A stretch of 64,000 nt of DNA from Rhodothermales bacterium (GTDB lineage: Bacteria > Bacteroidota > Rhodothermia > Rhodothermales > UBA10348): assembly GCA_017643395.1 (NCBI GenBank), contig JAEPNP010000004.1, forward strand, positions 62,001 to 126,000. Direction: 5' to 3'. The notes beneath the pieces were generated by a model. It had not been told where the DNA came from, did no database searches, and saw only the letters and a program-made list of their open reading frames with translations. Positions 7,067-15,341 of this stretch are shown here, one piece after another. The translations under genes and the position numbers were made by a program. Every line of letters begins with the position of its first letter. Position 1 is the stretch's first letter.

Positions 7067-9983
7067 GATGTCCGGTTGCTTGCAGGGCGGCTTGAATAAG
7101 GGCGATGCGCTCCCGCCGATCCGTCACCGATTCCAGCGGAAACCCGAAGACGGCCACACCGGTGGCGGCCACTGCCGCCGACATGTTGGAGTCTCCATAT
7201 CGCAATACGGTGACCGTCTCCCTATCGCCCGGCATGATGGCTTCGGGAGCCTCCACGGCATAGACCGAGCCGCCCCTGTCGGTGTTGAAGCGGGCGCTCA
7301 AATCGGAAAACGGACCGGATACTCCTCGCAGAGTACCGCTTCGCGAGGCGCGTTCGGAGCGATGGACGGCGCGGAGCACCTCCCGGGCGAAGGCCTGTTC
7401 TTCCTCCGTGCCACGGGTGAGTTCCTCGGTGACGTAGGAGCCGGACACGAGCACGGTTCGGCCCCGCTCACGGGCGCCCCGCAGGGCTTGACGCAGTCCG
7501 GCGGAAAACGGCCGAAACGCCTCCCGCACGGGGTGCCCCGGCACGGCTGCCCGCTCCTCTCCCAGGAGGACGTAGATCACGTCATACCCGGTCGCGAGGC
7601 CGGGTTCCTCCGCCAGGCGCTCGTCGCTGATCACGTCGAAGGCCGACCCGGCCCCGGCAGCCAGCAGATCGGCGCCGGCCGAGGCCGCGAAGTCGAACGT
7701 GTTACCCGGCTCCACGCTGGTCTCCCAATCGGCATGGCTCGCGCCGTGCCCCGGTTCGTCGTCGTCGCGCCAAACCACGCGGGTATCAAACTGGTGCTGC
7801 GCGCCCACGTATTCCAGCGCCATGCCGTCCGGCACGCCGTGATCCAGATATTCAGGAAAGCCCCGCCATCCCCCCACGTCTACCGCCGCGGGAGGACCGA
7901 TGCGGTCAAATGCACTCACTACCAGGACCCTCGCCCCCCCTCCGGCAGCTCGTGCCGTGACCACTTCCGACGGTCGACTTTCGCCGCCACCATTGAGAGC
8001 GGTCACTCGCATACCCGTGATCGTCGAGTCAGCCGGAATCACGGTGGAAAGCCCCTGAACGGCGCGTCCGTCGTCGAACCCGCGGATACCACGACGCAGA
8101 TACACCCGAAAGGACTCCGGCATGGCGGACGGCTCGAGCGGGTCCGTGTTCGGCTGCCAGGAGAGTTCAATTCCGGCGGCCGTGGCAACTGCTGAGAGAT
8201 GGGTCGGCGCCAGCGGCTGAATGACCGGCTCCGGCTCGCCGTACTGGAGGGCGACGAACCGCAGTACGGCCTTGTAGATGGCGCGACTGACATGAAAGCG
8301 GAACTGCGGATCCAGCGCAAAGCGCATGTCCGCGAAATTCTGGTGGCTCAGGAGTTCCAGCAACGCGGACGGCATGTTGGGCCGGTAGGCCTCGCTGTAG
8401 TCGCGGTCCCAGATCGGCCGGCGCGTCCAATCGGCGTCGTAGAGGTCGCGGAGATCGGCCACGATCTGCTCCTGGAGCAGATCCGCAAAATCTCGGTTGG
8501 CGAACCGGGACATGCCGTCGCCAAAGGTGCGCACTTCGGACCCGTCGTCCCCGAATCCCCTGGACGAGTAGATCAGCAGCGTGCCGATGGTGGTGCTGTC
8601 CGGCGTGATGCCTGCGTCCGTGTGGAAGGCAATGGAAACGTCCACAGGAACGCCCAGCCCGGGATTTAACTGATCCTTGTTTGGACCCAGCGGAGCACCG
8701 CGCAGGAAGTTGACCCATTCTCCGCGGTTGCGGTAGTCGTCCACGTAGTCGTTGGCCGGCTGCTCGGTGACGTTGTAGACGAGTGCCGCCGGCATGCCGT
8801 CGAACTGCAGGGCGTATCGCGCCCCTTCAAGCCAACGGGCCCGGCCCGATGGACGTCCTCCTCGTTCGATGAGACCCATGCCTCCCCCAAACCGCACCGC
8901 ATCGGCAGAGATTGCCGCGCCAGTGGCGCCGGCAGTGGTCAGGGTCACGGCTGCGGAGGCGTCAAACTCAAAGTGCCCCAGGTATACCCACGTTCCCGGT
9001 GCCATGCGCTGGTCTACCACGACACGGGTATCACCGCCCGCATGAGAAACGGTGTAGGTCACCATGCCAGGGCCGGCGGAACGACCGTAGCCCACATACA
9101 CCGCGTAGCTGCCAGCCTCAGGAAGTCGGGACTGCCAGGTTGCGGTGCATGGTCTGTCAGTAACGTCGATGCGGCGCGCCGTGCCGTCCTGCCACGGATT
9201 GTGGCCGGTTTCGTACGGCGGACTGCCCATCGCAAATCCGGACCCCCCGACACTCCAGTTACAGGTCTCCCGGTAGCCGGAGTTCGCGTCGTCGTTGTCG
9301 ACCACCACCATGTGGGGTTGCACATCCCGTTCGCGTGGCATCCAGACGTGCGCTCCCGCCCGTTCCAGCATGGGTGCCAGGTAGGGCAGGACAAACGACG
9401 TCGGCAGCACATCTTCCACGGTCGTGAACAGCCGAGCGCGCTGCCACTCCCATCGATCAAGCGCGGGTTCGTAGTACCAGCCATGGCTGCCCCAAATGGC
9501 CACATGACGGCCGAACAAGCCGTTTGAGGGCGCGGGTGCGCGATCGGGATACTGCACCATGGGGCGTGGCCTCGGCGGTGCGGCGGGTCTGCGGTCTTCG
9601 TCCACGGCCAGTGCCGTCCTGAGGTGATTCGGCACGAGCTCCCGCACGGGCACCCCCAGCGCCGTGACCAGCACCGAATCCGCCTCGGGAAACAACGCCT
9701 TCAGGCCGGACTCCATGGCCAGCACGTCAGACTCGCGGGTGGGCTCTTGGGCGTAGGCCGCGTTGAGCCGAACCTCAACCAGGCCCTCCAGCGTGATCAA
9801 CGTGTCCACGTCCGCCCCCGGGTCCATGGGGTAACCACAGCCCTCGTTGACGCAGTTCCTGACGAACTCAGAGGCCAGCTGCCTGGGTGTCGGCAGCGGT
9901 TCCTCGGGTTCGACCACCACCGGAGCAGCGGACCCGCAGCCCAGGCTGAATACCAGCGCCGCTATGCAGGTGCGCCTACTCAA
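7059..9983 (-). CDS. Amidase_3-type N-acetylmuramoyl-L-alanine amidase lipoprotein with golvesin-like insertion
   Basis: The 974-residue protein starts at a TTG (9983) that overlaps the stop of the upstream gene; this start gives a lipoprotein signal (SLGC, lipidated Cys about residue 16). Amidase_3 landmarks occur in order but far apart: GSHG near residue 167, SIAFHTDAG near 454 and SALLELLSHQNF near 543. Between the first two, about residues 250-367, sits a golvesin/xanthan-lyase-type beta-sandwich (TATWQSRLPEAGSYAVYVGY to AISADAVRFGG). An FN3-like domain (about 600-690) and a C-terminal alpha/beta domain follow. Predicted activity is removal of stem peptides from periplasmic glycan. Public annotations of relatives often read 'xanthan lyase', which the catalytic motifs do not support. 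Confidence 0.75.
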   Translation of the reverse strand: MSRRTCIAALVFSLGCGSAAPVVVEPEEPLPTPRQLASEFVRNCVNEGCGYPMDPGADVDTLITLEGLVEVRLNAAYAQEPTRESDVLAMESGLKALFPEADSVLVTALGVPVRELVPNHLRTALAVDEDRRPAAPPRPRPMVQYPDRAPAPSNGLFGRHVAIWGSHGWYYEPALDRWEWQRARLFTTVEDVLPTSFVLPYLAPMLERAGAHVWMPRERDVQPHMVVVDNDDANSGYRETCNWSVGGSGFAMGSPPYETGHNPWQDGTARRIDVTDRPCTATWQSRLPEAGSYAVYVGYGRSAGPGMVTYTVSHAGGDTRVVVDQRMAPGTWVYLGHFEFDASAAVTLTTAGATGAAISADAVRFGGGMGLIERGGRPSGRARWLEGARYALQFDGMPAALVYNVTEQPANDYVDDYRNRGEWVNFLRGAPLGPNKDQLNPGLGVPVDVSIAFHTDAGITPDSTTIGTLLIYSSRGFGDDGSEVRTFGDGMSRFANRDFADLLQEQIVADLRDLYDADWTRRPIWDRDYSEAYRPNMPSALLELLSHQNFADMRFALDPQFRFHVSRAIYKAVLRFVALQYGEPEPVIQPLAPTHLSAVATAAGIELSWQPNTDPLEPSAMPESFRVYLRRGIRGFDDGRAVQGLSTVIPADSTITGMRVTALNGGGESRPSEVVTARAAGGGARVLVVSAFDRIGPPAAVDVGGWRGFPEYLDHGVPDGMALEYVGAQHQFDTRVVWRDDDEPGHGASHADWETSVEPGNTFDFAASAGADLLAAGAGSAFDVISDERLAEEPGLATGYDVIYVLLGEERAAVPGHPVREAFRPFSAGLRQALRGARERGRTVLVSGSYVTEELTRGTEEEQAFAREVLRAVHRSERASRSGTLRGVSGPFSDLSARFNTDRGGSVYAVEAPEAIMPGDRETVTVLRYGDSNMSAAVAATGVAVFGFPLESVTDRRERIALIQAALQATGHHD

Positions 9984-11475
9984 CGGGCACCCGGCGAATC
10001 GCCCAGGCTGGTGCCGACTCCAGGCCCAGCGGGGACACCGCTGACACGACCACGTAGGTCGGAGGAGTGCCGTCAAAGATCAGGCGACGGACGGCACCAG
10101 GCACCACGCGTATGGACCACGTGTCGCGCCACTCGCGCACATGCCAGACGGCGGGGTCGGTGGTGCCCGGATCCAGCAGGAGCACATCGCCATCCCAAGA
10201 GGGAATCGGCACGTCCGGGGTGGCGCCTCCCAACCAGGTGGTGGCCGGCACAAGGGCGGGACCGGTATACACACTGTCTCTGAGCAGGCTGCCCTGCCCG
10301 GTGCCGGGCATGAGGGCTTTCATGCTGAAATGCACGTTCCCCGTGGCCTGCTGTACTTGTCGTGTGTGCCTGACCTGACGCACCAGTTCCTCCGGCTCCC
10401 AGTAGGCCGATCCCTCGAGAATGACGCGGCTCGCATAGTTGCCGGGCCACAGGTGGCGGTTGTGGATGTTTTCTCCGGTCCACCAGTCCAGCAGCGCGGC
10501 GTATGGCTGGCCCTGCGAGTCCATCGCCCAGTACAGCTGCGGCGTGTAGTAGTCCACCCAACCCTCGCGCAGCCACTTCCTCGCGTCGGCGTACAGCCCT
10601 TCATACTGGTCGAAACCCGTCACACCTTCCGGATAGCCGGGACGCCAGATGCCGAAGGGGCTGATACCCACCTTGACTTCGGGGCGCACGGCCTTGACGG
10701 CATCGTAGAGCGTCTCCACGAACGTATCCACATTACTGCGCCGCCAGTCCGACAGCGAACCATTGAACCCGCTCGCCCGCCACGCGATGGAGTCCGGGAA
10801 GGGAATCTCGGCCCCGGTGGAATCAAGCGCGGCGTACGGGTAGAAGTAGTCGTCCATGTGTACGCCGTCGATGTCGTAGCGCCGCACGACGTCCAGCATC
10901 ACGGACAGACTGTGATCCCGGACCTCCGGAATGCCAGGATCCATCCACTTGAAGACCCCGTAGTCGTGCACCCATGCCGGCTGCGTTACGGACACATGGG
11001 ACGAATCGTAGGCTCCTTCATGCGTAGGATGGCCGGCCCGGAACGGGTTGAACCAGGCATGCAATTCCAGCCCGCGGGCGTGGGCCTCCTCGATGGCCAG
11101 TGCGAGCGGATCGTACCCCGGATCTCCCCCGGCCTGTCCGGTGAGATAGATCGACCAGGGCTCCAACCCGGACGGATACAGCGCATCGGCCATCGGCCTG
11201 ACCTGAAACACGACGGCGTTCAGGGACAACTCGACTGCGCGATCGAGCATGCCTCTAAGTTCGGCGCGCTGACTGTCCGCCGAGAGGCCGGGTTCTGATG
11301 GCCAGTCGATATTGGCGACCGTCGCGATCCAGGCCGCCCTGAACTCCCGTGGCGCCTCCGGCGGCTCGACAGTCGGCATCGGTGCGGTCGTGAAGCGCAT
11401 GACCTCGGCGGCGGGCGCACAGCCGGACCCCAGCACCACGGAGACGAGGGCCAGGCCGGCCAGGACACGCAGCAT
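9976..11475 (-). CDS. GHL10/DUF187 glycosyl-hydrolase-like lipoprotein (DigH/YngK family)
   Basis: The 499-residue lipoprotein has signal peptide with lipobox LGSGC and the GHL10 TIM-barrel landmarks EFRAAWIATVANIDWPS, LNAVVFQVRPMADALYPS, LELHAWFNPFRAGH and DIDGVHMDDYFYPY. A short beta domain closes the protein. The E. coli relative DigH (YddW) cleaves peptidoglycan glycans that have lost their peptides. That matches the amidase encoded immediately downstream with an 8-bp overlap. The ATG at 11475 was preferred over an adjacent GTG at 11478. It is the first gene of a four-gene leftward operon. The family assignment is firm; the peptidoglycan activity is inferred from the relative and the context. 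Confidence 0.87.
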   Translation of the reverse strand: MLRVLAGLALVSVVLGSGCAPAAEVMRFTTAPMPTVEPPEAPREFRAAWIATVANIDWPSEPGLSADSQRAELRGMLDRAVELSLNAVVFQVRPMADALYPSGLEPWSIYLTGQAGGDPGYDPLALAIEEAHARGLELHAWFNPFRAGHPTHEGAYDSSHVSVTQPAWVHDYGVFKWMDPGIPEVRDHSLSVMLDVVRRYDIDGVHMDDYFYPYAALDSTGAEIPFPDSIAWRASGFNGSLSDWRRSNVDTFVETLYDAVKAVRPEVKVGISPFGIWRPGYPEGVTGFDQYEGLYADARKWLREGWVDYYTPQLYWAMDSQGQPYAALLDWWTGENIHNRHLWPGNYASRVILEGSAYWEPEELVRQVRHTRQVQQATGNVHFSMKALMPGTGQGSLLRDSVYTGPALVPATTWLGGATPDVPIPSWDGDVLLLDPGTTDPAVWHVREWRDTWSIRVVPGAVRRLIFDGTPPTYVVVSAVSPLGLESAPAWAIRRVPVE

Positions 11476-11557
11476 CACGAGATGGCCGCAGGGATAGAAG
11501 TGAGCTTCACCATGGAGCCGCCTAATTTATCCCGACCCCCCGCCTGCTACAACCCGA
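11476..11557. promoter_or_regulatory. Divergent promoter region between wall operon and YhhN gene
   Basis: These 82 bases separate two divergently transcribed genes. On the minus strand a TTGTAG and a GATAAATTA lie about 17 bases apart, a plausible -35/-10 pair for the wall operon. No clear element was found for the plus-strand gene. Confidence 0.35.
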
Positions 11558-12193
11558 ATGACCGTCCCTCTGCTTTCGATTCTGGCCCTCATGAGCCTGG
11601 TCGTTCTCCTGCGTGCGTACCGGATCGAATACGATGCCGTGGTCTACGCGGCAAAACCGCTGACGCTGCTCGCCATCGGCCTGATTGCCTACTTCAGCTG
11701 GCCGCCGGTCTCCACGATGTATCAGAAGGCGATTCTCGTTGGTCTCGCGGGGGCTCTTCTGGGCGATGTGCTCCTGATGCTCCCGAAGGATCGCTTTCTC
11801 GCGGGGCTGGCTGCGTTTCTGATCACGCACGTCGCGTACGGAGCCGCGTTCGTCTCCCGACTGGAGCTGATTCCTGTGCTGCCGTTCCTGCCGTACACGG
11901 TAGCCTCCCTGTTTGTGCTGCGTCTGCTGTGGCCGCACACCAAGGGCGTGCGCTTTCCGGTCGCGCTGTACACGATCGCGCTCGCCGCCATGGCCTCGCT
12001 TGCATTCGGAGTGGCCATGACCGTTGGTGGTGCTTCCGCCTGGTTCGCGGCGGCGGGTGCAGCCCTGTTTGTGCTGAGCGATGCGGCGTTGGCGTTCGAC
12101 CGGTTCGTAGGGGCCTTCGGCGCGGCTCGTACGGTGATACTGACCACCTATTTCGCCGGCCAGTGGCTGATTGCCCTCTCAGTCGGTCTTTGA
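11558..12193 (+). CDS. YhhN/TMEM86-family integral membrane protein (lysoplasmalogenase-like)
   Basis: This 211-residue polytopic protein has about eight hydrophobic segments. The YhhN fingerprint is present: AKPLTLLAIGL, GALLGDVLLMLPKDRFLAGLAAFLITHVAYGAAF and VLSDAALAFDRF. Animal TMEM86 members hydrolyse the vinyl-ether bond of lysoplasmalogens; bacterial members are mostly uncharacterised, so the substrate is uncertain. Its last 15 bases overlap the convergent isoaspartyl-peptidase gene. Confidence 0.85.
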   Translation: MTVPLLSILALMSLVVLLRAYRIEYDAVVYAAKPLTLLAIGLIAYFSWPPVSTMYQKAILVGLAGALLGDVLLMLPKDRFLAGLAAFLITHVAYGAAFVSRLELIPVLPFLPYTVASLFVLRLLWPHTKGVRFPVALYTIALAAMASLAFGVAMTVGGASAWFAAAGAALFVLSDAALAFDRFVGAFGAARTVILTTYFAGQWLIALSVGL

Positions 12194-13150
12194 ACGAAAC
12201 TCCAGCTTGCTCCAGGCCCCGGATCCCGGAGACCAGCCTGCACGGGCCATGCGCGGCGTATTGTATGCCCAGGCCCCGTCTCCCTCCGCGGTCAGCAAAA
12301 TGATTCCTGCGGTGGCGTGATCACCCTGGGGATTGCGAATCCGGTCCCTCAGCCGCGTCAACTCGTCCAGGACGGCGGCCTCCGGAGCTGCGCCGCGCGC
12401 GACCTGCTCCACGGCCCTCCCGCACAGGCCTGCCGCGGCGATGGCCTCACCCCACCCCGTGCCGCTGGCGGCAGCCGAGTGATCGGCGTAGTACCCGCTA
12501 CCCGGAAGCGGAGAATCCCCAACCCGGCCCTCCGGGCGGAACGGCGTGCCGCCCGTGGACGTCGCGGCAGCCAGGCGGCCCTGGTGGTCCCGAACCACAC
12601 AACCCACCGTGCCACGAGGCATGGGCGTCTGGAAGGCGTGTGAAGTGTGGAAACCCGCCTCCTCCCGAAGGCGGTCCCAGCGCTCTCGTTCGCGCGGGTG
12701 AACCAGCGACTCCGGGTCGCACACTTCGGCTCCGTGGGCTGACAGGAAGGTCTCGGCAAATGAGCCCGTCATGAGTCTCACCTGACCGTGTCCGGCGTCG
12801 CGCAATAGCGCAGCCGCGCGGATCGGATGCCGCAACCGGGACACCGCAGCCACCGCTCCAAATGCGAGATCCTCTCCCGTCATCACCCCCGCATCCATCT
12901 GGACGAGGCCGTTTCGTGTCAGGACGGACCCCGCTCCCGCATCAAACACGCCGCAAGCCTCCATGTGACTGACGGCCGCGACGGCAGCAGAGAGGGCATC
13001 GCCCGCCTCTTCCACAACGCGGCGAGCCTCCTGCAGCGCAGCTTCCATGCCCTGCAGGTGGGCCGTGGTTTCATCGGCGGGAATGTCCCAGGCACCTCCG
13101 TGCACCAGCACGGCGGGACCGGGATCAAGAGCAAATACGCCGGAATGCAT
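12179..13150 (-). CDS. Isoaspartyl peptidase / L-asparaginase (Ntn-hydrolase, type 2)
   Basis: The 323-residue precursor belongs to the plant-type asparaginase family. N-terminal LVHGGAWDIP and DAGAGSVLTRNGLVQMDAGVMTG are diagnostic. The autocleavage site is in MPRGTVGCVVRD, where the threonine becomes the N-terminal nucleophile of the beta chain, followed by the substrate loop ATSTGGTPFRPEGRVGDSPLPGSGYYAD. These enzymes repair or degrade isoaspartyl dipeptides and hydrolyse asparagine. The ATG at 13150 was chosen because GAGGAAAGG sits just before it; an in-frame GTG at 13165 precedes that site and is less likely. No signal peptide is seen, so it is probably cytoplasmic. Confidence 0.92.
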   Translation of the reverse strand: MHSGVFALDPGPAVLVHGGAWDIPADETTAHLQGMEAALQEARRVVEEAGDALSAAVAAVSHMEACGVFDAGAGSVLTRNGLVQMDAGVMTGEDLAFGAVAAVSRLRHPIRAAALLRDAGHGQVRLMTGSFAETFLSAHGAEVCDPESLVHPRERERWDRLREEAGFHTSHAFQTPMPRGTVGCVVRDHQGRLAAATSTGGTPFRPEGRVGDSPLPGSGYYADHSAAASGTGWGEAIAAAGLCGRAVEQVARGAAPEAAVLDELTRLRDRIRNPQGDHATAGIILLTAEGDGAWAYNTPRMARAGWSPGSGAWSKLEFRSKTD

Positions 13151-13182
13151 GACCTTTCCTCGCACGGGGCTAATATATCGGC

Positions 13183-13923
13183 GTGCGTCTCGTTCTGCCG
13201 CTCATACTGCTGCTTCAGGTTGCCGGCCAGGCCCGCGGTCAGGCGCCCAACGATCCGTTTCGATTTGTGGTCTGGCCGGTCGAGGATGTGCGAGCGCTGA
13301 CCGGCAGCGTGTCAACGCGGACGGTGATTGCGGTGACCGGAGCGGCAGCGATTGTCGGGGTGTCCGCACGATTCGACGATCAGTTTGCCGGACCCGCCCG
13401 GCGTTGGGACGGCAGTCCGGTGCTGCGCGTCGCGCAGGAACTCGGGCATGCACGTGCCATGCGACCCGCGCTGGCCGTCCTGTTTCTGGGGTCCCTGATG
13501 CAAAATGATACACGCCTCCAGGACGCCTCTTTCACCGGATTGGAAGCGGTGATCGTTGCCAACCTGGTCACCAACTCGTTCAAGGCCGCCTTTGGGCGCT
13601 CGCGGCCCTACGAGGGTGACGGATCGCGGCGGTTCGCCCCGTTTTCGGGCCACCGATCATTTCCCTCCGGCCATGCGACCACTGCATTCGCGGCGCTGAC
13701 GCCATTCGCCAGGTATTATGGTGGTGTGCCGGCGGTGGTGCTGTACGGTGCGGCGGCGGCCACCGCATTCTCCCGGATGGCCATTGGTGTGCACTGGTTC
13801 TCCGACGTCCTGGCCGGCAGCGCCATCGGCTTTGCGACCGCCAGCGCACTGACGCGACTGCACCGTGGGCGGATCCGGCTGAGCGCGGGGCCGGGCGGAG
13901 CGGTGCTTGCGGTGCGACTGTGA
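13183..13923 (+). CDS. PAP2-family phosphatase (secreted or membrane-associated)
   Basis: The 246-residue protein has an N-terminal signal segment (MRLVLPLILLLQVAGQARG) and the three-part PAP2/vanadium-haloperoxidase signature: KAAFGRSRP, FPSGHATT and SRMAIGVHWFSD. All catalytic residues (K, R, S, H, R, H, D) are there. Members dephosphorylate undecaprenyl pyrophosphate, phosphatidic acid or phosphatidylglycerol phosphate on the outer face of the inner membrane; this one cannot be assigned further. The start is a GTG, divergent from the isoaspartyl peptidase with 32 bases between them. TAATATAT lies a few bases upstream. Confidence 0.88.
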   Translation: MRLVLPLILLLQVAGQARGQAPNDPFRFVVWPVEDVRALTGSVSTRTVIAVTGAAAIVGVSARFDDQFAGPARRWDGSPVLRVAQELGHARAMRPALAVLFLGSLMQNDTRLQDASFTGLEAVIVANLVTNSFKAAFGRSRPYEGDGSRRFAPFSGHRSFPSGHATTAFAALTPFARYYGGVPAVVLYGAAAATAFSRMAIGVHWFSDVLAGSAIGFATASALTRLHRGRIRLSAGPGGAVLAVRL

Positions 13924-13941
13924 GGCCTTTGGGCGAGGCAC

Positions 13942-13984
13942 CAAAAAAGAAAAACCGCTGACCCCACGAAGGGAGCCAGCGGTT
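13942..13984 (-). terminator. Intrinsic terminator of the 35-residue membrane protein gene
   Basis: Read on the minus strand, AACCGCTG pairs with CAGCGGTT around an extended GC stem and CTTCG-containing loop, and TTTTTCTTTTTT follows at once. The U-rich tract is on the minus-strand side only, so it serves the small gene ending at 14007 rather than the PAP2 gene. Confidence 0.85.
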
Positions 13985-14006
13985 GATCTATCTATCTGAA
14001 GAGCGC

Positions 14007-14114
14007 CTAGCCAACCAGAGCGGCGAGGGCGGTCAGCACCACGATGGTGGTGCCGACATACGCCAGCTGCTCGGGACCAGTCTGCATGCGCTCGCGCTGT
14101 GATGCGGCGTGCAT
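14007..14114 (-). CDS. Small single-span membrane protein (35 aa), function unknown
   Basis: The 35-codon frame begins with an ATG that has GAGG seven bases before it, a textbook ribosome-binding site. It is followed 22 bases after its stop by a strong terminator. The product has a short polar head (MHAASQRERMQTGPEQ) and then one hydrophobic helix of about 19 residues (AYVGTTIVVLTALAALVG) ending at the C-terminus. The longer frame that extends upstream to 14192 lacks a ribosome site. I do not recognise a family. The combination of ribosome site, membrane helix and terminator argues that this is a real gene; such proteins commonly tune a membrane complex, but no partner is evident. Confidence 0.7.
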   Translation of the reverse strand: MHAASQRERMQTGPEQLAYVGTTIVVLTALAALVG

Positions 14115-14187
14115 GATGTCCTCACTCGTTATATGTAAAAGAAATCGGGCGCACTTCCCTCCCCGGGAGCGCACCCGCTTTATGTAG

Positions 14188-14203
14188 ATCACATGCCTGT
14201 GAT
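14188..14203. promoter_or_regulatory. Inverted repeat upstream of the 35-aa gene (candidate operator)
   Basis: ATCACA-TGCC-TGTGAT is a perfect 6-bp palindrome with a 4-base centre, about 75-90 bases upstream of the small membrane-protein start. The half-sites recall CRP/FNR-class sites, but their orientation and spacing differ from the CRP consensus, so the regulator is unknown. Confidence 0.4.
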
Positions 14204-14331
14204 ACGCTCCGAAATCCGGGATGTAACAGGGCGATCCGAATGTTTGCCCGAATGCACGGACCCTTCATCCTGAGGCGTGAAGGGACCTGGAAGCGCTTTT
14301 GCACAGCGGCGCCGTCCGTGCCGGGCCAAAA

Positions 14332-14409
14332 CAGCCGGCGGCCTCCGCGGCCCGAGTCAGCCCGCGGCCTCAGCGGCGCAACTCAACCCGCGGCCTCGGC
14401 GGCCCGACG
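14332..14409. repeat. Three tandem 26-bp repeats across the Sua5 stop codon
   Basis: Gap-free units lie at 14332-14357, 14358-14383 and 14384-14409, each built around CGGCCTC-GCGGC. The third encodes the last residues of the Sua5 protein (RRAAEAAG) and the other two are copies placed after the stop, each with a TGA-like sequence at the corresponding place. It is probably a slippage product of the gene's 3' end. Confidence 0.85.
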
Positions 14410-15318
14410 TATCCGGTCCCGAAGTGCCGTGCCCAACCCGCCCTCGGGAGGAAGCTGACAGTGCACTTCGGCGAGGCCTGCCGCGTCCACCTGCCGGAAG
14501 AAGTCATATAGCTCGTGGGCGTACTGCCGCTCGGACTCGACGACGAGCTGCATGGCGTAGCCAGTCGGGGGAGTCACCATACCTACCCAGGCCGCGCTCG
14601 CATCGGGGCGCGCACCCTCGACGATCCGTACACGCGCACGTGGCGCGTAGTGGGGATGCCGTGTGCCCGGGCTGGCCTGTTCGCGATCCCCGCGCGCCTG
14701 GACACCTGCGATGACCGAACGCAGAGACTCCAGGCTGATGCCCCCGGCTCGAAGGATCGCAGGAGGATCCACGACGCAGTCCACCACCGTAGACTCAATA
14801 CCCACACCGGATCGCTCCCCACGCAAAACGGCGTCCACCCGCCCGTGCAGTTCTTCGGCGGCGGCCTGCCACGTCGTCGCGCTCGGACGACCCGACCGGT
14901 TGGCGGACGGTGCGGCCACCGGCACCTGGGCCGCACGAATGAGAGCCAGCGCAGTCGGGTGAGCCGGGATGCGCACGCCCACCGTGCCCAGACCCGCCGT
15001 TACACCCGGAGCCAGCCGCTCATCGGCCGGCACCACCACCGTAAGAGGCCCTGGGGCAAAGACTTCCAATAGCCGGGATGCAGAGGCGGAATGACTGCGA
15101 GACACCGAGGCCAGGTCCGCCGCATCAGACAGATGCACAATCAACGGGTTGTCGGCAGGACGACCCTTCGCGGCAAAGACCGCATCGACAGCCTGCGCCT
15201 GCGTCGCATCGGCTCCAAGGCCGAACACGGTTTCCGTGGGAAAGGCCACAAGGCCACCGCCGCGGATGATTGCGGCGGCCTCCTGGACATCGTCCGTGAT
15301 GATCGTCTTGCGTGACAC
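14383..15318 (-). CDS. L-threonylcarbamoyladenylate synthase, Sua5 type
   Basis: The 311-residue enzyme forms threonylcarbamoyl-AMP from threonine, bicarbonate and ATP, the first step of t6A modification at position 37 of ANN-decoding tRNAs. The YrdC core shows GLVAFPTETVFGLGADA, KGRPADNPLIVH, APGPLTVVV and APSANRSGRPS. Residues from about 205 onward form the extra Sua5 domain, linked by the HPHYAPRARV segment, which distinguishes it from shorter TsaC. It lies 23 bases downstream of the efflux operon on the same strand and may be co-transcribed. Its last codons lie in a tandem-repeat array. Confidence 0.95.
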   Translation of the reverse strand: MSRKTIITDDVQEAAAIIRGGGLVAFPTETVFGLGADATQAQAVDAVFAAKGRPADNPLIVHLSDAADLASVSRSHSASASRLLEVFAPGPLTVVVPADERLAPGVTAGLGTVGVRIPAHPTALALIRAAQVPVAAPSANRSGRPSATTWQAAAEELHGRVDAVLRGERSGVGIESTVVDCVVDPPAILRAGGISLESLRSVIAGVQARGDREQASPGTRHPHYAPRARVRIVEGARPDASAAWVGMVTPPTGYAMQLVVESERQYAHELYDFFRQVDAAGLAEVHCQLPPEGGLGTALRDRIRRAAEAAG

Positions 15319-15341
15319 GGGCGCATATACGCCCGGCCGGT

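Noticed and set aside
14188-14203. Canonical CRP site
   Set aside because: The half-sites are TCACA then TGTGA with 4 bases between, the reverse order of the CRP consensus TGTGA-6-TCACA, so I list it only as an unassigned palindrome.
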